Below are positions 38,501 to 50,300 of a stretch of 64,000 bases of DNA, one piece after another. The notes below the pieces were generated by a model. The model made no database searches. It was not told the DNA's origin and saw only the letters and a program-made list of their open reading frames with translations. The position numbers and the translations under genes are program-made. Numbering within the stretch: position 1 is the stretch's first letter; each line of letters opens with the position of its first letter. The stretch spans positions 118,393,094-118,457,093 of the forward strand of contig NC_086247.1 of the NCBI RefSeq assembly GCF_021018805.1. The letters are read 5' to 3'. This stretch comes from Prinia subflava. Its lineage: Eukaryota > Chordata > Aves > Passeriformes > Cisticolidae.

Positions 38501-41500
38501 TCAATACTCTATGTATTTCTTACATTATTTAAATATATTAGTTTCACCTGATAGAGAGAAGATTGAGAAGGATTTGGCAAATTGCATTACTCTCAAACCT
38601 GCACTTAGCAGGGAGTTAATGACTTCTGGCTTAGTGAGTCCAAACACTGCAACAGCCAAAACGTCCTATACCACCAGAACTGTTGGCTCCCTTTTAGAAA
38701 AGGATGCTTAGGAAGCTATTGTCTTTCCTGTAGGAAAAGACAAAGTTCACACCAGTACTTTAAGGTCTTTTATCTTAAGTATGGATCAGCTTCATGCTTC
38801 TAGATGCTTCTAAACTCTGTCTGTGTTCCCATCCGCCGCAGTAAGATGCAAATGCGGCAATCAGCATTGAGGTGAGGAGCCCAGAGGTGCGTACTTTATC
38901 ACGAGATGGTTCTCAGAGGAACCATTTTACCAAAAATGGCAAAGATCCACTGCTTTTCACAGCTCCACGGTTTTCTTTCTTCATGGTGTCAGCACATCGC
39001 ATCCTCTGTGTATGAGGATCAATCCATAGGATCAAGCAATAACAAGAAATAGAACAAGTATGTGGCTTTTAGCCATATATGAAAACAGTCTAAAAATGAC
39101 AAAGCTTTGTCGAAGGTTCAAAAAACAAGCAGACATCTGCAGGCTGCATGTTTTCTTTTTAGGGTTTCCCAATTTTATATAGTAGTATAAGGAGTCTGGA
39201 TATACAATTGCAGCTTATTATTTCAATGATGTTAACTGCTGCCTATGTGATTTTTTACCTGCTGTCAGAAATAATCTTAAAAAGCTTAGACCATTTATAA
39301 CATATACTGTAAATATAATTCTGATTTAGGATTTTGTATAAGAGAAAGTTTTTAAATACCTTTATCCCTCTCAGTTCTATTATTTCTAGAGAATAATTTT
39401 TATAATAATGGAAAACTAGAAAAAACAATTAATTGGGGCTTATTTAATCAAATATAAAATGGAGATTCTGTGAAAATTGTTGCTTTGCTGACATCTTAGC
39501 TGAAATTTAGATAATAAAGAATGGGTCCAAGTGGTGTAAGCAGAAAAGTATCTTTGGACTCAGAGACTTAAGAGGATAAATATTTTAGTTCTCAATAGCA
39601 CTGAATTGCAGGGAGATGGTTTTCCAGAAAGAGCTATATGTTGTGTACTCTAGGGTACACACTAAGCTCAGAATCCTGAAGTCCTTCAGAAGGAAACAAC
39701 TTAGCAAAAGATGAGCTAAATCAGGGCCAAAGCTGAGAGGTTTGTCCAAGCCATGTTTCTGTAAAGGCTGGCAGCCCACCCCAGAGTATACAGAAAAGCA
39801 ATAAAGGGTGCTGCTTTTCCTCCTTTTTCTTCTATAGCAGATGGAAGGGTGATGCTCTGGAAGGAAGTGGCAATTATCTGACAGCATTTGTTCTATTTGT
39901 TCTGGCTTCCATATTCTATTGTTTCAACAAAAGACATTAAGGTGAAACACCCCGAAGGAACCAACATGGCTCCTGTCATTGCAAATAATTTGAATTTCTA
40001 ATACGGTGAGGGAGGAAAAGTTTCCAGGGTTTTTAAGTTTAGAGAAAAGGTAGAAGAACCTGGTTAATAAATTAATTGTAAAGCAGACAGATATTCAAAC
40101 TCCCAGTGCAGTGAAAAAATTCTTTCTAGAAACCAGAGATGCATACATTTTGTTATAATTCAGAGCAGCCCTGGAACCACAGGATAGCAAGGAGAAATTG
40201 TTCATAAACATATTTTACTTTGATTCTGTCTTACATAGTGTTGAATCAATGAGATGGCTCTAATTATACGGAGAAAAGCTTAAGCAACTAAGTATTTTTT
40301 CCATACACTGCCTATTTGCCCTGTGGCACTGTGTTAAATGCTCTAAAGGGACCAGAGAACTTTACAGGAAAAATCACTGAGTATTATCAAATAAAGTAAT
40401 GAAAGAGGCTCAGGAAATGATTTGGAGGTTGGCAAGCACAAGGAGAAATTAAAAGTAAGAAAAATCACTGTACAATTGCCCCATCTTCACATCCTTTGTC
40501 TAGGCACTCGTGACTACTCTGATGGAAGATACTGAACTGGAGGCACTTTTGATCTGAATCATGCACAGCTCTCTTTACATGTTCCTATGTACTTGTGTAC
40601 ATGAGTCATTCTTGTAGAATGTTTGGATGAAGAATATTACATATCTGTGCAATACACTGAAATTTTTCAGTCATGCTGTAGTACAAACTGAAGTGTGGAC
40701 CAGCTTTCCTACAGTGGTTAAAGTTATTCAGGTTAAAATTTAAAGAACTTTTCAGAATTTAAACGCCTAAAGGCTAATCATAATTATCAGTAATGTTAAA
40801 ATTGAAATCATAAAATGATTTCAACAATGTCCAGACTTAGATTATAGATAACTCAAGTTACGTATGGTTTAGCTCTTAAGTTTTCACTTAGTTATTGTAT
40901 GAGTTAAATTTTATTATCAGACTAATTAAAGTGTTTTAAAATAATGTCATTTCTAGAAAAACAAAGCTCCCAAATTCCACTACTGAAAATTAAACAAATG
41001 AATTCATGTTGAAAATAATATTCTGCTTTTCATCTAAATCAAAGGGGGTAAAAGTAATTTTATTGGAATGTTATACATGCAGAAATTCATTGTGTTTTTG
41101 TTAGTAGAAGTTATTTGTGTTCCATTACTTCTTAGAGTCAGGGGGCAAAAATATAAGGAAAATCATTCAGCAAATCTTCACTACATTTTGAAGGATTTTA
41201 CCATACTTGTGAGAATATAGATTGTGTTTTGCTGATGGAAACTCTAGATATTTCAGTGCAAATTATAACAGTGTGGATTTTTTTTAAAAAGGCAGATGTT
41301 CATCAGAACATTATGATATATGCTCTTAAATAGCTACCCTGATGCAAACAGCAGCAAAGGAAACATCCAAAGTTTAATCAGATATAGAATGACCTCTTTA
41401 GGGCCTAAAAGTCTGCTGTGAAATGTATGTGGCATTCTCTCTTCAGTAGGAAACAGTAGGAACAGACATTCAAATCATCTTTGGTTACCCAGTATCTTTT

Positions 41501-42377
41501 TCTTAGGCAAGCTTGTTGTCTAAAAATTGTGACCTTCTTCTCTTGTTCCTAATCTAATAGCTTGAATATCTCTTTTATATTCTCCTTTTCATGTTTATGT
41601 ATTTCCTAAAAGTAGTTAGCTGCATTAACTCTACAGAAAGAGTCAACATTATTTGCAAGAAAAGATCCATAAACTGCAGAAGAGTTATGAGAAATACTAC
41701 AAAAATTTCAATGCTATATGATACTCTTGCTATCCACTTTTAGTTCTACTTCTAGGAAGACTAAATCTAAACTGACTTTTAAAGCATGTAGTCCTGTACT
41801 TACGAGTATTAAATTTCAAGATGTAACCTTTACTATCTGTAATAGACTGGTAATTTTTCACCACATTTTTATAGTATTCTCACCCACTGGAGCCTATCAC
41901 ATCCCAAGCCAGAGGCTCTCCCTGAATTTCTTCAATTTACTAAATTAATTGATTTACCAATGCCCTAAATGAAGTGGGAAAATGAAAAACAAAATCGGTG
42001 TATTAAGGTGCTAAGTACTACATGGTGTAGCCGAATATAAAATTTGTTTCTTCATCTGCTACTTAGTTCATTTAACAGGTAAATCTACTGAGCAATAACC
42101 ATTCTAATAGTAATAGTGATAAAACAAGCCACGACAGTAATCTCCTACTCCACTTCCTACACTCCTTTTGAGATTTGTGTATTGGCAGCAGAAAATAAAT
42201 TACTTTCTCCTTTGTTTTATGCAACAGATCTTCTCCAGTTTTAGAAGCTAATACCTAGTTAAGGAAAACAGGACACAACCTGACACAAACCCAGTACAAA
42301 AACTCGGAACAGCCTCACTTGTTGCCACCCTTAAGATCAAATATGAATCCATTATATTAAAGTAAATACTATGTATT
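35546..42377. other. AT-rich intergenic stretch, nothing recognised
   Basis: The longest run here without a recognised mobile element, about 6.8 kb. An ATGCAAAT octamer at 38846-38853 sits inside a 6-bp GCCGCA/TGCGGC inverted repeat. No exon is supported. Confidence 0.5.
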
Positions 42378-43009
42378 TGTCCTGGTTTAGTGCAAATTTG
42401 GGAGGAAACTTCCAAAGGAGTCCCTCTAGAAAGCAGATTCAAGCGGCCCTTTCCCCAACTGATTCAGGAAAAGATTTCCTTGCAGAAAAGTGGAAAAAAC
42501 CCCTGTTTAATTAACAGGTAAAGTATTCACAAGCATAAAAATTGAGTAATATTAAACAATAAAACCTCTCACTGTTGTGAAGAGGTGTCAAATTCAGAAA
42601 GTCCTTGTTGTGGGGTGTAGCTCGGCGCAGTCTCTCATCAGCCCCTCCTGATGGAAAATGCCACATCCCGGGCCCGGGTGGGCCACAGTTGTGAACTCCC
42701 GGAGTTTTTGGGGTTTCAGTCCAGAGCAGGGCCGATCAGTTCCAAGAAAAAAAAAGCCACAGTCTGGGGAACTTGCCTGCCTCAGCTAGCTAAAAACCCC
42801 TGACTAAAAGCACCAGAGAGCTCTCTCCCGCTGCCCGTGCTGCAGACAACACAATCCGTGAGAAGGAATGCGGGGCAGCGAGTGCAGTGCTGCAAACAAA
42901 CCGCGCGCTCCTTTCCTCCCTTCGCCCTCGGAACCAGTCTTAAAGGTGCACAACTTAACATCCAGCATAAACATTGTGGATACAAGCATCACAAAGTCAC
43001 CCTATGACA
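42378..43009 (-). mobile_element. Solo LTR with perfect 5-bp target duplication, 1 kb upstream of DAZL
   Basis: On the + strand it begins TGTCCTGGTTTAG at 42378 and ends CA at 43009. It is flanked on both sides by GTATT (42373-42377 and 43010-43014). The length is 632 bp, with TG and CA termini and a 5-bp duplication, as in solo ERVL-class LTRs. The interior is GC-richer than its surroundings. No coding remnant. The strand is inferred from the family resemblance of the TGTCCTGGTTT end. Confidence 0.7.
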
Positions 43010-43014
43010 GTATT

Positions 43015-44004
43015 ATTTTCCCCTCATTGTTGGGGCTCATTTTCAAAGTCTCAGCCACTTCAAATAAACATAGAGAAGATCTGATAAAGCTTTGCAGAGT
43101 ATGCCTTTCATTTAAGTAAGTGGGCAATAGCTGCATGAAAGCCCAGGCATATGCTTACCTTTAGATAATACAGCAACCCCAACAGAATTAATAAAATGTC
43201 TTCTATAGATAACATAAATGAATATATTGTGACCAGGGCTTTGTTATTGCTATTACCTAAACCAGCTCTGGGTCCCATGTAAATCCAGTTCAGCAGTCTA
43301 CTTTGGATTATTAATATAACATCTGGAAAAGGTAAACACTTGGTAAACTGATAAAAAAATTCTAATCATTAGAAGATGTAAAATTTGAAAGGAAAACCCA
43401 CCTTACATGTTAAAGACACTCCATCAGTTTTGCTTTCTACTTTCATTTTTCATCTTTAAAAAGGATCATTTATATGTCTTTGCTATTAAAAAAGATAATA
43501 ATAAAAATCAAACATCTTACTAACCTAGCTCAGTCAGAGGTTGGGTTAATTTTGGTGAGATGTTCATAAGGCTTCCCTCTCCCTGCAACTTTCTAAAATC
43601 AGTATCTGTTCTAAACATTTGATACCAGTGGCAAACAGCTACTTAAAAAACTGATTTCCAAATTCCATCTTACTACTGTAGAACTAGGAGGGCCTCCAGA
43701 GAGGTTTCCTTGTAGAAGGACCTTGGGCCACCAGTGATTGGACAGCACAGGTGGTCACAGGATGGAGACAGATTACTCTAGCACAGCAATATAGCATTGG
43801 TTTGTGATAATATTGATAAGAAAGCTACAGCTTTTTCTTCAAAGTGAATGAAAGCATCTTCAACAACACACCATTCTCAAAACTTGCACAAGCTCTTGTC
43901 AAAATGGCAGGAGCTGCTGCTGCTATCACATGCACTCAACAGCAACTTCCTGCGCAACAAGGTCACAAATTATAATCGCAACCTAATTCCAGCTTCTCCC
44001 TCAC

Positions 44005-44006
<2 letters not shown>
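43015..44006. other. DAZL upstream flank
   Basis: About 1 kb between the solo LTR duplication and the A47 tract. It is AT-rich up to about 43,680, then a mixed patch at 43,685-43,960 that could be an unrecognised retroposon ending in the A tract. Confidence 0.45.

Positions 44007-44053
<47 letters not shown>
44007..44053. repeat. A47 homopolymer upstream of the DAZL promoter
   Basis: 47 consecutive A ending about 127 bases before the TATA-like box. It may be a retroposon tail, but no source element or target duplication is recognised on its left. Confidence 0.9.
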
Positions 44054-44056
<3 letters not shown>

Positions 44057-44159
44057 GCCACACTATTCTCTTCTAAAACACGGAGACCAAGGGAGAGGAG
44101 CCGTGCGGCGCTTCGTGGGGGTGGCGACTATGAGTGTGAAGGAAGGTGTGGCCTCTTCC

Positions 44160-44215
44160 GTCCCATCCCCCAATGGGGCTATTTAAGGAGAACGGGACTA
44201 CCTTGGACTGGCTAT
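44160..44215 (+). promoter_or_regulatory. DAZL: DAZL core promoter
   Basis: A CCAAT box at 44170-44174 is followed by a TATA-like TATTTAA at 44180-44186. This predicts a transcription start at about 44207-44215, roughly 140 bases before the initiator ATG. The spacing and order fit a RNA polymerase II core promoter. The exact start site is inferred and not visible in the sequence. Confidence 0.6.
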
Positions 44216-44352
44216 TATCGACGTCGGGAACTTAAGGGTCCAAGAAAGTCGACTGTCTGCACTTAGTTTTCTCAAAAAAGTTCATACTGCTTTTGTTTTA
44301 AACCCCTTAGTTTTTAAGTGTGTGAGCGCAGCCTAAGCTCCAGTCAGTGATG
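44208..44352 (+). CDS. DAZL: DAZL exon 1 (5'UTR plus ATG only)
   Basis: The 5'UTR runs from the predicted start site to 44349 and the coding part is only the initiator ATG at 44350-44352. A canonical GTGAGT donor follows at once. An ATG-only first coding exon agrees with the DAZ/DAZL gene plan as I recall it. No ATG occurs earlier in the predicted leader. Confidence 0.85.
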
Positions 44353-47300
44353 GTGAGTGACCGCGAAAGGTGAGCCATGCTGGGGCGGTGGGAATTGGGA
44401 TGATGGGGAGCATTTGAACGTCGCGCTGCCGGGCGGGCTTCTGCTGGGTGATGTAGTGCCTTGGTGGGAGCCCCAGCGGGCAGCGGAGCGGAGCGCGGGG
44501 CTTTGGGTTCTTGGGTGGGAAACGGTAATGCCCACAGCCGGAGTCCTGTCGGAACGCGGTGAGGGAGCTAAATCCCTGAGGACTTGTAGCATGTTAATTG
44601 TGTTGAAAGTTTCAAACCTTGCGAGGTGAGCGGTTAAGGTCAATGAGGGATTGAATTGAAAAGGCGGGGGCTTGTGCAGGGGAACGTGGGTGTCGTAGCC
44701 GTCGGCGTTATGGTCTGGGGAAGGCTTGGCGACGAAAGCCGCTTCACACCCACGAGCGGCCATTTTGTGACGGCGCTAACATGGCGCTGCCCCGCAGGGC
44801 CGGGTGGGCGCCCCTCCCGCCCGTGGCGGTGTACCCGCTGCGCGTAGGGTTCGGCAGGAGCCCTTGTCGCGGGTTTGCGAACAGTATCCATTGTCCTGAG
44901 CGCTAAACCTTCCTGCCCACGCCCCGTCGGCGCTGGGCACCCGAGGTGTGAGGGCGTAAGATGGCGGCCGTTGGCGGCGGCACCACGAGCGGCGCCTCGC
45001 TCGCCCGAGGTTCCGTGGCCCGGCGTCCCCCGGCGTGCTGCGGGCGCCGTACGGGCAGCCGGAGGTGCGGGCTCCTCGGCTCCCACCAACATGCTGCTTG
45101 CTGTTTGTTCTTTCTGTTTGAGAAATGGGATTTGCGACTGTAGCATTGACGCTTCAAACACTATACGAGTAAGGTGGTGAGGTTTGGGGTGGGGGGGGGG
45201 GGGGGAGGCGGCTTTTTTTTTTTTTTTTTTTAATACAGGAGAGGTTACGCCTCCTAAGTGCCTAGCGTGCCGTGCTGGGCTGAGAGCTCCGCTTAGTGGC
45301 CAGCGGGAAGGCTGCGGCGCCAGCCGTGTTCTTCCCTCAGGCACCGGCGCTGTCATGGAGACTGCGCTCGGAGTCCGCGCAGCGGGGCGTGGGTCACGGG
45401 ATTTAAATATCTAAAAAAAAAAACAAAAAACAAAAACCAAACAAAAAAACAAACCAAAAAACAACAACAACAACAAAAAAAACCAAACACAAAAAACCCC
45501 CAAAATCCCCCCCCCCCAAAAAAACCCCTCCAATCACAAAAAAACAAAAATATCTTATTTTAAATAAAGAACGTGCTGAAGCTGAGAAATTGCGGGCTTG
45601 TGTCGCGAAAAAAAGTGACGGTTTTCCTCTCTTGGATGAGCATAAAAATGAGTGATGTTTGTAACACACTTGGGTGGGTGGATATTTCCTCCACCTGGCC
45701 CGACGATCATCCTTTTTTACCTTTTCTTTTGCCACAAGTCTATAGCTAGCCTCCCGACTACCGTACGGAGGGCTTTATTATTTAAAGTGAATTTAAACTT
45801 CGTGCTTGCAGGAGTATTAGGCAGCAAACACGACTTAATCTTTTGACAGGAAAAGAAAAACAAAACCAAACCCTGTTAATTCTGATAAACTGGACAACAG
45901 AATAAACCCTAATATTCGTGACCTATGGAAATTTGATTTTAAAGCTACCTCGTAAGATAAGACTAATTAGACTTCTTTTGAGTAATTTTAAAGAGGCAAG
46001 TCACTTCAGCTGATGCTGTAATTCCAGTTTAGCCAATTCAACGCTTGCAGGATTTCCCACTTAAAAACTTTTAAGCGATTTAGGCTTTTGACGCTGATTC
46101 AGCAGCAGTGTGAGGTCTTTGCACATAGTGTATGTAGAGTAGTCATGTATGCAGTGCTGTGTTGGTAAAATTAATTTGGTTTAGATAAGACAGTAATTTT
46201 TTTTTAGTTGGTGAAGGATTTCCGTCACAGTACTGAAGACTTGAAAAGACTTTGCTTTTTTCTTCTTTTTAAAAATTTATTTTCTTCTTTTATTTTTCTA
46301 GGAGACTTAACACTGTGCGTTTTTCATCTCCTTTTCAAGTTCTAGGAAATACATGTATTAAATAAATCTCATTTTTGATGTTGCCCAGCTTGCCAGAATG
46401 CCTAAGCGGTCTGTTTAATCTTTCTTTCAGGTACTAATGTGTGAGAGCGTTAAATAAGTTAATTTTCTTTGAAAATTCTCCATCATTATTAGTGAGACAG
46501 TAACGCTGCGCTTCCAAGGCATTCAAGGCCTTGTGTGACGGGTGTACCACAGTATCTGTATGGTTACCAGCTGCCTTGTGCTGGTTCGGGCACTTGCTGG
46601 GTGCCTCTGCTGAGAGCTGTTTCTTGTTTTAGGCTGCCAGAGAACTTGCACAACCAAGTGAATAGCACTTCTAGCTTGGTTTGCTGAAACACGCAGAAAG
46701 AAAGAAGTAGAAGCAACAGTTAGGTCAGCTTCAGGGTGCTGGGGAGTTGCCACCTCAGATTTCAGTTCAAATGCCCTTTAGCTGGGTTTGCAGCCAAACA
46801 AAAGCTAGAATACTAGGTAGGTGAAAAACTGCACTTTATGTTACTCTTCCTGCCAGATTTTGTAGAGCCAGTATAATTTGTATTGACAAGTGTTAGAGCT
46901 TCTTGTGCAAGAGGAGGTGCAGCAGAAGAGATTAGGGCAAATCCTGGTAGTAGCAACATTGGACACAAAGCTTGATACAGTCTGGCAGGGCTACTTAAAG
47001 TAGTCTAGGCTAGGTCTAAATTAAAATTTTTAAAACATCTTTGATTAATTACTTTAGTTTTTTTCCCCCAATGAAAGGTCTATTTGTGCTATTGCAATTT
47101 CTTGTCCCCTGCTATATGTGTGGGAAGCTGCAGGCATTCTGGTGTCTTAAAGAGTAATCTAGTTGACTGAAATAAGTTTTTCTGTTTAAATTTTTTAGGC
47201 AGCACATGTGGAGACCCAGTGTTCAAGCACCACGGAGGGCAACGCCTATTCAGCAACAGTCAGTCAGGGCTACGTTTTACCAGAAGGAAAAATCATGCCA

Positions 47301-50300
47301 AACACCGTCTTCGTTGGTGGAATCGACATAAGGGTATATATACACTTGTAATTGTTTAAAATAGATATAGGGTACATCAGTGGAAAATGGAATTTTGCTC
47401 CTGTTTTTTTGTGTGGATTTCTTTACTTGTTTGTGGTGGGCTTCCTGTTTTGTTTTTTCTTTGTGTACATTTGCCAGTCTTGAAGGTATTGAAATGTCAT
47501 GGGAGAATTTTGGAACGTCTCTTCGAAAACTAACCTTTAGTTCTTATGGTAGTGGGAATTAGGTTTAAAAAACGGTACTGTCTACTTTAAATCAGTTCTA
47601 AGCAGTTGAATGTGTTTAAAGATGTTTAAGACCTTGTTTTCTTTTAGATGAACGAAGCAGAAATTCGGAGTGTCTTTGAACAATATGGTACTGTGAAGGA
47701 GGTGAAGGTCATCACGGACAGAACTGGTGTTTCGAAGGGGTGGGTAGAATATGAGTAGTTGTTTTAAGTTGCTGCTTCTGTGGGACAGCATTCTGTAATA
47801 GGTGATATAAGCAGATACTTAGCAATACACTTGACCTGCTTAAGCCTTAATACCAGCTGCAGCTTTCTGTTGTGGTGTGTTAACACTGTGAAACCAGTAA
47901 ATCTACACTGCCTCCAACTAAGTCTGTATAATCTTAAAAAGAATAGCATGGATTTTCTGACTTCAGTCTCTCTGTTCAAGGAAAAAAAAGCTCACTGTCA
48001 CTTAACCATTGGAAACAAAGCCTAACTCCTGTGATGCTTACACGGCCAATTCTTTTGTAGGACTCTTCTGCTGGCTAGAGGAGTTAAAAATCAGGGGGCA
48101 GTTCAGGATGATTAAGAAAATTAAGGTGATTTATTCAGGGCAGTAGGTCTGCCCTCTCCTGACACTTGGGAGTAAGTTCTAGAGTAAAACAGCCCAAACT
48201 TGTTTGGGTGAAGAGTGGAACTAAATATGTGAAGACTGTTGAAACAAGGGAAATGCCCTTTGAATATATAGGAAGGTTCTGGACTACTGTGGTGAAATGC
48301 TTCTATAAGATGAAGGACTTTACCATGTTGAGTTCTGGGGAAGCCATCCCAGTTTTGAGATTCTCCCTTCTTATGAGAAGGAAGACTATATCATCTTGAG
48401 GAGCCTTCCAGCCCAGTGTTTCTTAGATTCTATGCTTAGATCCTAGAATGTCACATCTTTTTCTTCAGCATGTGTAGCAATGGAATTTAGAATAGAATTC
48501 ATTTTCTCATATCCCTTGGTAGTCCTCTAAGTGAACCCTGCTGTGCAGTTAGCCGGTGTATGTTACAAGTATTGATAATGATTTGACTCACTCCATTAAT
48601 AGGACACAACTGTTACTATAATGCTCTGAAATGATCCTAATTATCCTATCAGATAAACTAGGGAGGCAGTGAAATAAATTTTAAAAAAATCTTCCAAGAA
48701 TTGCTTCTCTCATTAGTGTTACTGTTCCTATATGCTTGCATTCATTCAGACCTCTATAATAAATACAATTTTAAAGATAAGTCAGATCTTACTTAATTTT
48801 TGTTTAAATTCCCGAGTTCCAGATACCAACTGCAGTACTGATTTTGAGTAGCTGAAATGGAAAAATAGCCCTTATTTCTATTTCATGTTATTCTAAAATC
48901 TGGCATTTAGTTTCTTTTATCTGGCCCCATAATAGATACTGCTAGTTAGCAGTAAATAGATTTTTAGGCTGAATCGTAAACTAATGTCCTAGTTGATAAT
49001 TTTGATGTGCAATATAGTGTAGCTGGCATGTTGTTAACTGGTCATGTTCAAAAGAATTTGGCTAACAATCAAATGAAACTGATTACTGAATAATCTGTTC
49101 TTCCTTTTTAGGTATGGATTTGTGTCTTTCCTGGACAATGTAGATGTCCAGAAGATAGTTGAGGTAAGCTCTTTGTCCAAATTACTTGAAGAAGCTGATG
49201 TATGAAGGCTAAAGACAAATTTGCAAAAGCCAAATTATGTACCCTGTAGATTAGGACACAGAAAGTCTAGGCCTGCCCAAAAAGTAAGCTTTCTAAAATG
49301 TGTGCTGGTGGTAAAATCTTTGTGTATTTGCTGAAGTAAGAAGCAAAATTAGTTTTCAGCTAGTAAGTTTTTAGTCTGGTGTGGTTGAACATCTCATGTA
49401 ATTTTGTTTCTTGATAGCTTTCATTTATTTACGTGCTTGAAAGCCTTGAGTGTTTGGCTACTTGCTTTTTGTAGTGGATGATTGTCATAGAACTCTTGTG
49501 CTTATGGCAGAAGCATAGACATTTAGTTATTGGGATGTTTTGGTTTAAGATAATTAAGTGGTGCACTCTAAAATGGGTCATCTCTCCTTTAGGTTAACCA
49601 ATCCCTTTCCACCAATAAGGAGAAACAAATATGGATAGATATAAGTGAAACAATAACAGTTTACTAATAAAGAAGGAATAGTGTAACAGTAATAGTGAGT
49701 AGTTACAAAGTTGCTGAAATTGCCTGGGCTTCCCGGCAACAAAGACAAACTTGAAATGGTGGAGTGACACCTCCCCCAAAATGGCGGCCGCTGCACCTGA
49801 CTGACTGTGTGGTTCCAAAGACAAGGGGAAAGTGGTGACAGCCCTCCCCCTTCTCATCTCTTCATGGATGAATGCAGCTGGCACTCTCCAGAAGCGGGTT
49901 GTCAAGGGCTAGAACTCACAGAAGGATTTGCCTTCCTTGGCAGCAGCAGCCAGGCAAGGCCAGGCAGCTGGGCTGGTGCAGCTCTGCCTTCACTTCTGCA
50001 GGGCTGCTCCGTGGTGGCTGCAGTCACAGAATTTGCATTGAGCCACTCCAAGATGCAAGAGAGAAACCGGGGGGGGGGGGGGGGGGGGGCGTGGTGGAAA
50101 ACCCAAAAGCAGAACCTCTGCCTTGAGCAAAGACCATGAGGGAAGGGAGAGCGCTCTGTTTGCTTCAGCCTTTGAAAGGCTGGGGCACGCCCTGCTCTGT
50201 CCCGTGGTTCTGTTTCCTAGCTCCAGGGTCTTACGAGAAGTGTAACAATTTCAGGCACACTGAGATGAAATACAATAACATTTTGTGTTACCTAGGGCAT

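Larger units (their letters stand above)
44095..45400. promoter_or_regulatory. CpG island over DAZL promoter, exon 1 and start of intron 1
   Basis: GC content and CpG frequency rise sharply relative to the AT-rich flanks, with dense CpG at 44,350-45,120. It begins about 40 bases after a 47-nt A tract and fades after about 45,400 into an A/C-rich simple repeat. In mammals the DAZL promoter CpG island is methylated in somatic cells and open in germ cells; the same role here is an inference. An E2F-like CGCGAAA lies at about 44,362, just inside intron 1. Long reading frames here on both strands come from GC-rich composition. Confidence 0.7.

Noticed and set aside
1..44000. Exons of neighbouring genes such as PLCL2
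   Set aside because: PLCL2 is expected near DAZL by synteny in other vertebrates, but I could find no conserved exon with splice sites in this flank.
44640..45356. 238-codon open frame on the minus strand in the CpG island
   Set aside because: It lies opposite DAZL intron 1 in GC- and CpG-rich DNA where stop codons are rare, and it includes homopolymer-coded K and P runs. No domain is recognisable.
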